Source: Deinandra increscens subsp. villosa
Lineage: Eukaryota; Streptophyta; Magnoliopsida; Asterales; Asteraceae
Direction of reading: 5' to 3'
Assembly (NCBI GenBank): GCA_039602395.1
Contig: JBCNJP010000007.1
Location: 122,794,957-122,858,956 of the forward strand
Length of the DNA: 64,000 bases
The translations under genes were made by a program, and so were the position numbers. Position 1 is the stretch's first letter; each line of letters starts with the position of its first letter. Of the stretch, positions 1 through 11,316 are shown in pieces. The notes under the pieces are model-generated. The model did not search any database and was not told the origin of the DNA. It worked only from the letters and a program-made list of their open reading frames with translations.

Positions 1-403
1 TTAAATTAAAAAATTAAATTGTATTTACATAAAGGAAAGACCTTATAATTAAAATTAAAAAATTAAATTATTTCCATACAAAAATTATCCATATTTGTTT
101 TACAATACCATACATTTGATTCATCATATCTCCTTCATTTCTCAGTAAAAATTTGATCCGTAAATTGCTTTGGGTTCGTGAAAGAAAACCTAACAAAACT
201 AGATTCATATTGCTTAGGTTTTGATCAACGAATGATTGTGAACGAATCAAAAAACAGAGTCGTGACTTTCTAAACCCATCATTGATGAATTTGAACTCCA
301 ATTCGATCAATCATTTAATAGTTAGAAAAAAAGCTTTAATTTTTTACTTCGTTTAATTCTTTTTATATCACATCCCCGGGTATTTACCCGGGGCACTAAC
401 TAG
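1..403 (+). mobile_element. Helitron 3' terminal fragment
   Basis: A perfect 8-bp-arm hairpin (CCCCGGGTATTTACCCGGGG, 374-393) is followed after six bases by CTAG (400-403) and then T. Hairpin, short spacer, CTRR and a T flank form the diagnostic right end of plant Helitrons. The body lies to the left, mostly outside the window; the part inside is AT-rich with no recognisable gene. Two further Helitron termini of the same design occur at 41256 and 45706. Confidence 0.6.
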
Positions 404-1241
404 TGATCTTTAAAAGCTTGAACCCGTTAATCTACTTCAAACATTAATTTTTTTTCTCTACAAATTACATCAAATTACATTTCAAACATTGACTAGAAAC
501 TCATGGGTAAAAAGTGTTTGATCACGAGGAAAGCTACCTATTGTCATCTATCAGCATGTAAACATGTTTTTTAAAACGTGAATGTTTTTATTTTAACAAT
601 TAGTACTTGTACGTTTCTTTGCATTATAATTGTTTTAAGTACTTTTTTACACGGACTTAACAGAAAAATCTAACGACAATTAACGTCAGAGACCGTTGTA
701 ATTTTTAAAACCTATGAATGAAAGGTGAAATCAGGGATGACCCTTGGGCTTTGGGAAGGTGGGCCCGACAACTTGAAGGCCTCAAGAATTTTAAAAAATT
801 CCTTCTATATATTTAAAAAAATAAATAATTCAAAGGACTTCTTACCTTAACTTTGTATGTTAGAAAGGACTTCTTAAACACGAGTTCTTAACTTTGTATG
901 TTAGGGAGCCTAGGGCCAAAATTCTCACAATTTACTCTATTTTTTTTGTTTTCTTCTTTATTTTTCTCTAGCTCATCTTTACATCTCTCACAATCTCGCA
1001 TCCATAATTGTTGTAAAAAACTGATACTACTCGTATTTGAACTAAAAACCATAACAGTTCAGTTGGGTTTTAATTTTGAACCGTTAGTTCTTGATCTGTT
1101 ATTATAAAAAACAGTTACTATTTGAACTAAAAACCATGAAAACCGGACCCTGGACCCAACCCCCACCCACCTCACTAGCTCACTCCCTTTCTATAGATTT
1201 CAAATTTACCCATTAATTAACATTGATGCGTAGGTACGTAC
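404..1241. other. Intergenic or SCPL intron 2 sequence, no exon seen
   Basis: If the SCPL gene continues leftwards, this would be its second intron. No SCPL-like exon is visible on the minus strand here. A short phrase containing AACTTTGTATGTTAG occurs twice (about 849-902) and another containing TTGAACTAAAAACCAT occurs twice (about 1036 and 1122). Otherwise nothing was recognised. Confidence 0.4.
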
Positions 1242-2986
1242 CCATCTCAAAAAAGAAGGCACGGAGTGCAGAACAACCGGGACCTCCGGCGAGCCAGATG
1301 ACAACCGGGTCTTCATCCGGGTTCCCTTGGGACTCCACAAAGTAGTAAAATAGCTGCACTCCCTCACTTTCTCCCACTCCAATATACCTATTATATATTA
1401 ATTTCCATCTCCACAAATTAAGCAAGCAAGTTATGAAAAAAGAAAGAGTAAATTACGGATTTCGTCCTTGTGGTTTGCACGAATTTCACATATAGTCCTT
1501 AGCTTTCATTTATTACGGATTTAGTCCCTACCTTTTGACAAATCGTTGCGGATTTCGTCCCTGAAGTGGATGTCCGTTAAATTTTTCTGTTAAGTTTTTT
1601 AAAATGACACTTTTACCCTCTCACTAAAAAACAAGAAAATAAAAGAAAAAGAAAATACAAACAAAAGGACATTTTTGCCCTTATCTTCTTTAATTTCTCA
1701 GGAAAAGAAAACTCCACCGTCCGTCTCCACCGTAACCCCCAATTCCGTCATGAATTTCCGATCAAAAAGAGGCGGGCTGAAACTAGATTTGATCCGATGG
1801 AGCTAATATGATTTTTGGAAGATTTGATCAGGAGTTGAACTGCAAATCTTTCAATTATGGTTTCTTATCTCACCACAATTTCAATTGAAAAATTAAAAAA
1901 AGATGAACTGATGTAGGATAGGATCAACGTTTCTGGGTTTTCCAAGGTCTCACCCCAATTTCAGTTAACTTCAATTTCCGTTTTCCATTTTCAAATCTTC
2001 GATTTAATTAAAGATGTCGAGGCTAGTGACGGAAAAGTCGACGATAGCCAGAGCAGGGGACATCACTTGCAATCATAAATTTGGCTTCGTTTTCACCCAA
2101 TTTCGCGACCACCGCTCCCCCGGAATGATGACGACAGACAGACCCTCTTCGTTTTTCACCCAATTTCGCTGCCGGTTTAGATCAACGAGAACAAATTAAG
2201 AGCCCTGAAACTTCCTTTTTGGTTGAAATGATGACGTCGGAGTGGAAACGGAAAGAAAACTGTGGGGGTTGGCGGTGGTCACAACGGCAGCTCCCTATGA
2301 TGTGGCGATCGGATAATGGTAGCGGTCGGAGATGGATCTTCGGTGGTAGTGATGGTGGCAGGTGGTAGCGACGATCGGTGGTGAAGTGTTAGTGACGGTG
2401 AGCGTTTTAGGGTTGAAATTTGGGCAGATTGGGGGTGATGATGGTGACCGGCGGGGATTTCTCCGCTAAATGGCGACGGAGTGGACGAAGATAGATAGCC
2501 GGCGAGGCTTTCACCTTCTGGCTGAGAAACAAAGTTGAGAAACAAAGTTTTTGTCTAATAAGATCACGTGCCAGTTCTAATACATCATCTTTATTTTCTA
2601 ATTTTTAATTATTAATTAAAGAAAAGGGTATATTAGTCATTTAACATCAACTTAACATAAAAACTTAACGGACATCTACGTCAGGGACGAAATCCGCAAC
2701 AGTTTGTCAAAAGGTAGGGACTAAATCCGTAATAAATGAAAGCTAAGGACTATATGTGAAATTCGTACAAACCACAGGGACGAAATCCGTAATTTACTCA
2801 AAAATACATCCGGATCTTTGATGATGGGTCATGGAGCGAGACATACCCGGTTTCGAGTTCGAACGGAAGGGGTCCCGGATAGCCTGGTAAGGACTTGACC
2901 AGGGTTCGAGATGTGGCAGTGGCTAGCCCTGAAACCATGAGCCAGAGGGAGGCTAGTAGCAGCATCACCGAGCCGGATGAAACCAT
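1242..2986 (-). CDS. Serine carboxypeptidase-like protein, first two exons only
   Basis: Two exons of an SCPL (S10 family) gene. SCPLs are secreted or vacuolar peptidases or acyltransferases. Exon 1 is 2986-2847 (ATG at 2986) and encodes a hydrophobic signal peptide, then KSLPGYPGPLPFELETG; it stops at a GTATGT donor. Exon 2 is 1387-1242 and restores the frame exactly (GG+G, ETG-YIGVGESEGVQLFYYF), then carries the oxyanion-hole motif WLAGGPGCSAL and ends FFFEMG before a GTACGT donor. Phases fit at both ends. The catalytic Ser (GESYxG), Asp and His exons are absent from the remaining 1.2 kb, so the gene either continues left beyond the window, perhaps past the Helitron end at 403, or is a truncated relic. 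Intron 1 (1388-2846) is swollen by a transposon. Both exons are undamaged, so a live gene remains possible. Transferase or hydrolase cannot be decided from these exons. Confidence 0.85.
1446..2799. mobile_element. TIR transposon in SCPL intron 1 (MULE-like or foldback)
   Basis: The ends are near-perfect inverted repeats of about 165 bp (1446-1610 and 2635-2799), starting GAGTAAATTACGGATTTCGT. Each arm also contains three direct copies of a CGGATTT(C/A)GTCC motif. The 1 kb core is GC-richer with no identifiable transposase, so it is non-autonomous. Flanks AAAAAGAAA and AAAAATACA could be a decayed 9-bp duplication, which would suit a MULE, but both are A-rich and this is weak. It lies wholly within the intron and leaves both splice sites intact. 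Confidence 0.75.
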
Positions 2987-3110
2987 GATGGGCGGTACGT
3001 ACGTGGTGACTTTAGCAGAGAGAGTTAGGTAGGTAGGAGATTAATATTTATTAGCTAGGTGGAGTTTGAAAATGTAAAGCAGAGGTGTTGGATGGCGGGG
3101 TTAGGATCAG

Positions 3111-3119
3111 CTTTTATAG
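3111..3119 (-). promoter_or_regulatory. TATA box of the SCPL gene
   Basis: CTATAAAAG on the minus strand, about 125 bases upstream of the ATG at 2986, predicting a 5' leader of roughly 95 bases. Position and consensus fit a plant core promoter; not otherwise tested. Confidence 0.55.
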
Positions 3120-3387
3120 AGGAGGGAACTAGACCACCTACCACTTTCATTTTTATTTTTCTCGTGCCTTTTATGTTCAGAGTAATATGGTCAATTCGTA
3201 ATCATACACCACTGACCACACAATACTCATACTCTTTCCTTTATTTTTTCATTTCGACGTCATGTTATCATCCCATCCTTTCATTTTAACCGTCCAACAT
3301 TTTTAGGATTCATATTTTTTTAATATTATTTTATCCTTAACTTAATTTATTTTGAAAATAAACAAAACTGATAAATAATTCGTATAA

Positions 3388-3712
3388 GGGGAGGGGTATC
3401 GTTGGACCCAAGCCATATGGCTTTAAAACTTTTGTCCAACTAGATAGTGCCACATGAGAGAGAAGATAAAGAAGCCTCAAGAATTCAATTTCTGTGGGTA
3501 TGATAGCCGGGAGAAACCGCGAGAGCCTCAAGGCTTCAAGATCACTTCAAATGTCTCACACATCTCATGGCTTCTCACGGCTAGAAAAAGCCAGAAATCT
3601 CAAAAATCCAAACCACAAGAAAATGAGTCGTGAGAGATGGTATGGTAGCCGGGAGAAACCGGAGGAGCCGTTGGAAAACGGGGGGAGGTAGCCGCTACCA
3701 TACCGTCCCCCC
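3388..3712. mobile_element. Harbinger/Tourist-type MITE, 325 bp
   Basis: Terminal inverted repeats GGGGAGGGGTATCG on the left and (complement) GGGGGGACGGTATGG on the right, flanked by the 3-bp duplication TAA (3385-3387, 3713-3715). Internal phrases with TAGCCGGGAGAAACCG repeat near 3506 and 3646. No coding capacity. It sits about 270 bp upstream of the SCPL TATA box. Confidence 0.75.
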
Positions 3713-3819
3713 TAAGACATAGAAAATAACATAAATATGCCAAAAGAAAAATATATTTCCGAAAAAAGTTAAAAATATAACTAGAAATATTAAGACCTAA
3801 AAACATCACTTATTGTATT

Positions 3820-3960
3820 TTTTGAACATTTTTGCTTTTATTTTTTAAGCCAACGTACGCCCCTCATTATCCAACTCATGGAGCGGGTTAAGTGGGTAAA
3901 GGGTTTTTTTGAACATTTTTGCTTTTATTTTTTAAGCCAACGTACGCCCCTCATTATCTA
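3820..3960. repeat. 87-bp-period tandem duplication
   Basis: A stretch beginning TTTTTGAACATTTTTGC and running through CCAACGTACGCCCCTCATTATC occurs twice with a period of 87 bases (gaac at 3824 and 3911). The spacer between copies is GC-richer and single-copy. Confidence 0.7.
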
Positions 3961-3962
3961 AT

Positions 3963-6354
3963 TGTTGAGCCGCAAAGAAGTCTCGGTTAATGAATGGGAT
4001 GCAACCACCGGTTCAAAATGGGTTTGGTTAAGAGGTCGAGGTGGGTGGTTGTTGTTCGTTTGAGTCGTTTGGGTTTTAAAACATGTTGGGGTTATTATAG
4101 GGATTCATTTTTTGTTGATGTTGGGTTGTAGAGATGATGAAGAACAAGAATGATGTGAATTACGTGTGTGAGAGGTTGTTTATTTATAGGTTTAAAAAAA
4201 ACTTATTTTATAATGAATCCGTTTGAAAAGAGGGCGGGGAGGGTCGCACCTTGAAAAGGAATATTGTATGTTTCTTTTGATATGGCGGAATTTGTTGATA
4301 TCCTTGACCATTGATGAACATGGTCAAGTCATTCAAAAACCCCATCAACTTAAATAGTTAGAATAAGTATGGTATCGTATTCATCAGAAACGTTGTGGTT
4401 AATATTGTATGTTTCTTTTGAGTGTGAAAAAAAACATCAAGATATGATTGATTTGATCTAAATTAAAGTTAACTTAAATTTCAATTTAGAGAAAAGATAG
4501 ACAAATGACACATAAAAGTATGGGAGAAGAAACATACAATTACATTCGGGTTTTGATTTAATAGCACAATGTATAACATGATTTAATTAATTACATTGTA
4601 AGCTACATACGCATAATTTTGCTTAACACGTGTAAGTGATGTATAGTTAACGGGACACTACAATTGTACAATCAATCCTATAATGAATGTAAGCGATATT
4701 GTATCTATAGGGAATTGGGTCATAAACTAATAAGAATATTTACAAAATTAATAATAACGACACACACGTTATTATTCATGGGAAAGTATAGTACTAACAC
4801 CGTTGACAGATAAAAGAAAATACAATACATAATTATAAGCTTTACCATAAACAAGGGGCTCCAAGGAATATCTAGAACTTCGTTCTTGAGTCTTCAAAAT
4901 CATCGCCTCTTCAGTTATTGAATCTATAAGCTCAACTCCATGGCTGTCACCACTAATAAATTAAAGTAGAGGTTAGTGGTGGTTGAGGAATTGGGTTAGA
5001 CCCAGTCCCTTAAAACACATTGCGAGTCTCCACGCAAACACTTGTCTGTCTCACATGGTACAACAACCGGAACAGTAGTTATACTGCTGGAGATATCACA
5101 CAACCGAGGTTTCACCTGTGTAGAAGAACAGAAATACACAATCTCATGTTCTTGAGAGTACTTCTCTCTTATAACATCTGGATGGGATGTATAGAAATTG
5201 GGAAGGAAGGTTGGGGAAGACAAAAATTATAGATACATAATCTTTAAACATGAGAGTACTCATCCCAGTGTGTTTCCTGTTATAACGACTATTGGTGCTC
5301 CCCAAAATTTTGTTTTTCATGTTTTTAAGGTGCAATTGACAAATGAGCCACAAGGTTCATATTGTAGTCACACGAGTCGACTTTTTTTTTTAATATGTTG
5401 AAACAACAAAACTGAAACCACCATTAAAAAAGGATTATAATCAGTATATGGTTTGATTGGAACTGCCATATTCATGCATGGCCAGTGATGACCTGTCATT
5501 TTGGTTATGTAAAAACCTTATTAACCTAGGTAGATAGGGTAAGTCACTAAGTCAGGTATCGTATCCACGAGGAACATGTGGTTAGTGTTATATATTTTAT
5601 TTGATTATTTTAAACTAAATTATCTAAAAAGCTAAAAAGTGTAAAAAAGTCGGTTTTTGATTTGCGGATAAAAATTGTAAACGAGAATAATAATGAAAAA
5701 CAAAATATGATCACATTTGGGTTGAGGTTTACAAAATCTGAATTGTTCATAACTGTTTAGCTAAGATGTCATTTATGAGGGACGGTGAGATAGATTAGCA
5801 TGTGATAACCCGAGTTCTAACTAAAAGGGTTATAACGTGCGAGTTACCGGATTCAATTACAATTAAGGGTTCTGACATGTGAACTTTTTACATATACAAA
5901 CCAGGCTTGATTTACCCACCAAACCGATCCTAGCATACTTAAACAATCACTAGCAATTAAGAAAATGAAAAACCATACACCAGATATAATCACAAAAGTA
6001 ATTAGCCAATCATATTAACAAACGATTTCAATACCGTCAATACTAAATCATTCCTCAAAAGTTAATCAACTAAAATAATTGATTTCGCAACAATGTAATT
6101 GAAAATAGGAACCATAAACAATACAAACTCCCCTTTGTTCTTATCAGTAGTCGTCGGTCACTAAATCCCCAAAGCCAAAAAGACCTCTCGAAACCCTCAC
6201 CTTTTGCTGCCTCCGAATTCCCACGAACCAAATATGTTTTTTTTTTCTTTTTCTTTTCTCTAACTGTTCAATACGTTTTCTTTTTCATCATTTGATTGGG
6301 CCCCAAAGCACATTTAGCTCATTCTGGTTCATGTCATTGTCAATTTGTATATTT
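3963..6354. other. Intergenic, no gene recognised
   Basis: AT-rich with several open frames under 80 codons, none resembling a known protein. Related phrases (GTATCGTATTCATCAG near 4371, GTATCGTATCCACGAG near 5557) suggest pieces of one dispersed repeat. The stretch from 4850 to 5230 read on the minus strand looks somewhat exon-like but matched nothing I know. Confidence 0.3.
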
Positions 6355-6478
6355 CAAACACATTATGAATATTGTTTCTTTTATTATTTTCTTTTTCTAA
6401 TACTTCCATTTATATATACAAACACATTATGAATATTGTTTCTTTTATTATTTTCTTTTTCTAATACTTCCATTTAGA
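6355..6478. repeat. 64-bp tandem duplication
   Basis: A unit starting CAAACACATTATGAATATTG and ending with the TTCCATTTA phrase is present twice, essentially identical, with a period of 64 bases. The identity points to a recent slippage or repair duplication. Confidence 0.8.
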
Positions 6479-6594
6479 AAGAAAAAAAAGGTTAAAACTA
6501 AAAATAGCTATGAAACATGACTAAAGAAAGCGTTCCTCTTAATGGTAACAATTTTGGCTCATTTTCATTATAACTCTTAAAATTAAAAAAATGA

Positions 6595-7636
6595 ACAAAT
6601 CAATATACTTTTTTTTTTGGGAAAACCCGGCAAAATAAATAGAAAGAACAAAAAAGTACAAGGGAACACACAAAGCCACTAGGTTGGACATTCCCCAACC
6701 TTAACAGCTAAGTGCATCGAGAAACAACAAATAATACTCCTAAAAAACCAAATACATCCAAAATACAAGACAATCCTAAAACACAAGACTTTTCCCGCAA
6801 AACTTAAGCATACGTTCGCCATAGAATCATCTTGGTGATAGCACTTAGCAGAAAATAAGGCCCAGAACACCCCAGCCCGATAGTCCAGAACTGATACATT
6901 AAAATCACAAAGGCAGCCCACCAAAGAAGACCACAACTCCGGCCCAGAATATTACCCAATATAAGGTATGAGAAAGCCCAGCCTTCCTTCCACTCTAACC
7001 CAGGTTCGAACCAAGACTACCACCAAATTTATACAAACTTTCCAATCCCAGTCATAAGCGTAGCCAGTTATCCTTCCAACCAAACCCAAATTCGAACCAG
7101 ATTCACATCCATAGTAATCCCCCAATAAACATAAGTGCTCTGCCTGCTCTTATTAAAAAACCAAAGATGGGAAGCCACACAATTCTGCCCAAATCGCCTA
7201 GAAACAGCCCAATAAGATCTACCCAGCTCCCTACTAATACAGTTACTACACCAAACATTAAAACCTATGCTCCCAAACTTCCAACAACTGCTATGGTCAT
7301 AAGAAATATAGAAGACACATCAATCAATATTACAATACATTGTGCATTGCCCACTCAAGATAACAAAAATAGTAAGCTTACTACCAATATCATCAAGTTT
7401 ATCAATGATTATCCAAAAATTGGTATTCCTTCCAAAACTCTTAAGCCAAAAAGGACTTTCAAAAGCTACCCCCCATCAGATGGATTTGCAGCCTTGGAAA
7501 TATCCCAAATTTTGACTAAGAAAAGCCAACAAATACAAGCAACCAATCTAAGAATACTAAGAGTGAACCAAGAACACAGACTGCATAAACCAAATCTGGG
7601 ATTTACTATAGGACTCCAAACAAATCAATATACTTT
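6595..7636 (-). mobile_element. Retroposed element with 17-bp target duplication
   Basis: Bases 6612-7619 are bounded by an exact direct repeat ACAAATCAATATACTTT (6595-6611 and 7620-7636). The insert begins with a T-run, so on the minus strand it ends ...CCGGGTTTTCCC followed by a poly(A) tail: the hallmark of target-primed reverse transcription. The 1008-bp body is probably a 5'-truncated LINE 3' end or a retroposed transcript; an 85-codon minus-strand frame near 6679-6936 (MWSSLVGCLCDFN...) is not one I can identify. A 170-codon plus-strand frame across its left half runs through the target duplication and is not considered a gene. Confidence 0.7.
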
Positions 7637-8299
7637 ATACTCGCATTGCCGCATTATTAATATAATTAGATTTGTATAGTACGAGGTAATAAAATGAACG
7701 AGTGAATAGAATGGACAAGGTAATGGAATTGTTAACGGAATTAAATGAATCATTACCATTCCATCATCCTATTTGGTTACCATGTAAGAATGAAATAAAC
7801 AATTGCTTCATGTTATTTGATAGTTAGTAAAAACGAAGTAATCGAATATATTTTTACCAATATTTTAATTTAAAATAGTATATTTGATTATAATATATTT
7901 TTTAATTATTAACTTCTAATTATTTTATTCTTAGTAAATATTTTAATTTTAAATTTTTTTTATTTGCAAAGTTACTTTTATTTTTATTTTTATTTTTACG
8001 TTTTATTTATTATTTTTTTTTTCCATTTCTATATTTTTTCGTGTTTTTTTATTCTTGATTTTTTTTCATAAAATTCTAAAAAAAATAATCAAATTGAATA
8101 AAATTTCCATTCCATTATTTGAGGGGATGAAAGAAAAACACTCACCCATAAGGAATGAAAATCCTTATAAATGGAAGGAACCACATTCTTTATGAATGGT
8201 TCATTCCATTTCTAAATGCAACAAACATGTCATTTTTCATTCTAATGTAATGATCCATTCCATTTTACCATCCATTCCTACATACCAAACGCTATCTTA
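7637..8299. other. AT-rich segment, probable DNA-element remnant
   Basis: Recurring GGAATGG / CCATTCC phrases occur at both ends (for example 7700-7765 and 8200-8280) in opposite orientation around a T-rich core. This suggests a degenerate foldback or MITE-like element, but I could not define termini or a target duplication. No gene. Confidence 0.3.
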
Positions 8300-8756
8300 G
8301 TACGAAATAAAGTGTATCTAAACACGACTCATCAGCTAGTTTAAATAGTCTTTTGACTCAATCAAGTTATAGCATGTCGCCCAACACATGTCACGCTTTG
8401 AATATCCGCGCGCATAGCACATGACTCCATCCGCGTCTGCGTAGCGGTGCCAACAGCTGTTTGGTTCCGCCTCCACGATGTGGACTGGAGTTGCCTTGTT
8501 TCCGCGCGCGTAACCAGCTCGCACATCTGACTGTGCGCCGACCTAGCTCCACTTGTGTGCAGCTTGGTACACGTAGACTCGCGCCACGATGCACTTCAGA
8601 GACGCGCACGTGGAGTTAGGGTGTTGCACCCCTTGGGGTCCATGCGAAGTCTCCTACTAAAGGAAAAAATCTTTAAGGAGTTATCTGCCTTATAAACCAC
8701 TCAAAGATTTGTTCACCCACCAATGTGGGATGGGTTTCCATGACACCTCACAATTA
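8300..8756 (-). repeat. LTR-like fragment with GC-rich interior
   Basis: On the minus strand the segment starts near TGAGGTGTCATGGAAACCC, has CCCACATTGGTGGGTGAAC, then a TATA-like GTTTATAAGG. That layout is common for plant LTR retrotransposon LTRs. The following stretch (8400-8620) is strikingly GC-rich with many GCGCG sites. A short match to its distal end recurs near 56935-56985. Neither a partner LTR nor an exact border was found, so family and completeness are unknown. Confidence 0.35.
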
Positions 8757-9254
8757 AATCCATTTTCTCTTATTTTTTCACCCAACTTTGAGTTTTGATT
8801 TCTCATTCATCTTAGCCCTATTTTAGACATCGTTTGGTTCGTTGTAATAATCTCACAAAATAGAACATAAACATGTATATAATTAATTATATAACACATA
8901 TATAATCATTTTTATATGTGTCTAAAAATTAGTAAAAAAAACATATTTTTACTAAAATAAAGAAGAAAATTGGACCCGGTATTTAATTTCATTAGTTCTC
9001 ATCATGTGAAATAAATTGAAAAATTATCGTGGGTTTTATTTTTCTGGGCTATGACTATGAATTAATTTGCAGTCACCAATTGTCCAATTCTATTGTTTCT
9101 CATTTTTCTCCATTGGGCTTCACTTTCAGCGTATGTGATGGCCCAGAGTGAACAGCAAGGAGGCGAATAATAAAAATCGCAAGGGATCGCATAAGAGGAA
9201 AAAAAAAAGACGGCGGAGTTCGAAGGGTTTGTACTTTCTAAATACCGTGTTTTG
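8757..9254. other. Intergenic, nothing recognised
   Basis: AT-rich sequence with one short purine-rich reading frame near 9148 that has no similarity I can recognise. Confidence 0.3.
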
Positions 9255-9559
9255 TTTTGTTTTTTTATTTTTAAATTACGATTTCATTCAACCAATTAAA
9301 CCACCCACTACATGCAAGCCAACATGCAGACTCGCCAGGTCCAAGGGAAAAGCAGAAAATCTGGAGGAGGTTACACCAGGGACCAGATTTCGGAAGCCAC
9401 AATACAACCGATGAAAAGACGTTCCGATTCATTGAAATCACCACAGAGAGGGCAGAGCAACGAGTTGACCGGAATGTTTCTATGAACCAGGTTATCCTTG
9501 GTTGCTAACCTGTTCAGGACGGCAGGACCGCTCTCCAAACAAGGATGTTGACCTTTAAA
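9255..9559 (-). pseudogene. LINE reverse-transcriptase C-terminal (zf-RVT) fragment
   Basis: Minus-strand translation gives VNILVWRAVLP, then after a one-base frame change LNRLATKDNLVHRNIPVNSL, LLCPLCGDFNESERLF and GCIVASEIWSLV followed by a stop. This is the conserved zinc-binding tail of plant L1-type LINE polymerases (WRA...RL.TK..L..R.I, CPLC...E...HLF..C..A...W). Frameshift and stop show that it is dead. A related tail at 20065-20572 carries the same IPVNSL motif. Confidence 0.75.
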
Positions 9560-10314
9560 ATACCAATCATCCCTCCTATTAAATACTAATGATATTAAAT
9601 AATTAAATCATATTGTATCAAAACTTTTAATCTTCTTATTTTAATAATTTTTTAAAACTTAATAAATTATAACAAGATTTCAATTATAATTTATATTAAA
9701 ATATAATTTTATAATTATTTGATTTTCATTATTTGTTATTTATAATTTTAAATATTTATTACTTTTTATTTCACAGGTTTATGCTCAAAGAAGATTCACT
9801 ACTTTCTTATAGGTTTACATTTAAACTAATACTTGATATAATAATAATTATATACAAAATTATTAATTATATATCATTTTAGGACATTAAGTTATCAAAT
9901 ATATATATAATAATCATTTCACGTGTTGGTATAAATTGTGGCGTTATAAATTAAAGTAAAAAAGAATAATTAAAAATTGTTTTCGAATGTTTAACTAAAT
10001 TATCACCAGTGGTTTAAAATCATCGGATGAAAATGTTAAACCTTATCCAAAAACTTCATAGTATGCTAAAGGCTTTTTGGTGAAAGATAATAATTAAATT
10101 ATAGGATGCAGTTAGAAATGATAACTAGTTGGGTTGTAGTCCATTAACAAAAACTATTTTTTTATAAGGAAATCCAGATTTAAAACATGATGAAGGTGTA
10201 ATCTTACAAATATTATAAAAACATAAAAAATAAGAACATAAAAAAATTTAGAATGCTATATATATTTACATATTTATTCTCTCTTAGTTTCTTCTATCGC
10301 TATCCACCGTCATG
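9560..10314. other. AT-rich intergenic, nothing recognised
   Basis: Very AT-rich, with no open frame of note and no repeat structure that I could define. Confidence 0.3.
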
Positions 10315-10322
10315 CCGCTAAC

Positions 10323-10517
10323 CAGGGGCGAAGTTTGAAAGAAAACTCTGAGAGGGCGGGGCTAAAATATTATACCGAGGGGGGCGATACTCAATACATC
10401 CGAGGGGGATGCTCAATACATATAATTTTTTCTACATAAAATCGTGAATATCAGTGCTTCTGGCCAAAAAACGCAGGGGCGGTCGTCCCCCTGAGTCCCT
10501 TCTAAGCTTCCCCCTTG
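10323..10517. mobile_element. hAT-type MITE, 195 bp
   Basis: Left end CAGGGGCGAAGTTTGA and right end (complement) CAAGGGGGAAGCTTAG, flanked by CCGCTAAC (10315-10322) and CCGACAAC (10518-10525), an 8-bp duplication with two changes. The interior shares CATCCGAGGGGG-type phrases (opposite orientation) with the hAT-type element at 53476-53676. Confidence 0.6.
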
Positions 10518-10664
10518 CCGACAACACCACCATCAACCACCATTCTTCTCTTCACTAAGCAAGTTTAGTGAATCTCACATTTAACAAAAGAGTTTATAAT
10601 CTCTCTTCAACGAGATATGATGATGAGAATATATGAATGATATTATATATGAATGTTAACATAT

Positions 10665-11306
10665 GGGTAAAGTTATAGTACAAACCAATATTATTGTAAG
10701 AACTTAAGAACTAATATAAAAACCATTAAATTTCAATTGAATGAAGGTTATTTAGATAATTTTTGTGTTTTTTCTTCTTTTTTCTTTCATGTCTATACAC
10801 ATGATAACAACTTAACGACCTGAAAAAACAAAAAAACTAAATAAAAATTGTTTTTTTTTGGTATGTTCGACTATGTTGCATATATGCAACATATGAAACT
10901 TAATGTTGCATATATGCAACATATGAAACATATAATGTTCCATATATGCAACATGGTATGTTGCATATAAAACATATGAAACATACCATGTTGCATATAT
11001 GCAACATTGTAAGTATCATATGTTGCATATATGCAACATAGTCGGACATTAAAAAAAACAATTTTTTTTAAGTCATACGTGAAATTAATTTTTTAAAAAA
11101 ATATCAAATTACTCAACAAAAACTTCATTTGAAATAATTTTTCTTTTGTTCTTACAAATTTGTACAATAGAAATATGATTTTTACCATAAATGTAGTGAA
11201 GGAATTAAAAAGAGATTACAAAATTATTTAAATATCCCTCATTTAAGTTGGTTTTTAAGTTCTTACAGTATATAAGTATATAATAGTTATTACATAAACT
11301 TTACCC
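10665..11306. mobile_element. MULE-type non-autonomous element with palindrome array
   Basis: Long imperfect inverted termini begin GGGTAAAGTT on both sides and share TGTAAGAACTTA about 25-35 bases in. A perfect 10-bp target duplication GTTAACATAT flanks it (10655-10664, 11307-11316), which fits Mutator-like elements. The centre (10865-11045) contains repeated near-perfect palindromes of TGTTGCATATATGCAACA. No transposase. Confidence 0.75.
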
Positions 11307-11316
11307 GTTAACATAT

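Noticed and set aside
2279..2545. 88-codon His/Pro/Ser-rich frame inside the SCPL intron transposon
   Set aside because: Encoded by GGTGGT-like low-complexity DNA of the element core, without domain or splice support.
4850..5230. Exon-like minus-strand stretch (reads ELIDSITEEAMILKTQERSS in one frame)
   Set aside because: No family recognised, no consistent splice pair and a stop nearby in each frame; too weak to call a gene or pseudogene.
7167..7679. A 170-codon plus-strand open frame, the longest outside recognised genes
   Set aside because: Runs antisense across the retroposon and through its right target duplication into flanking DNA; Thr/Asn/Lys-rich composition and no recognisable domain point to a chance frame.
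9148..9414. 88-codon plus-strand frame starting with a Lys/Arg-rich stretch
   Set aside because: Overlaps the antisense of the LINE zf-RVT remnant for much of its length; the basic start is an A-rich tract.
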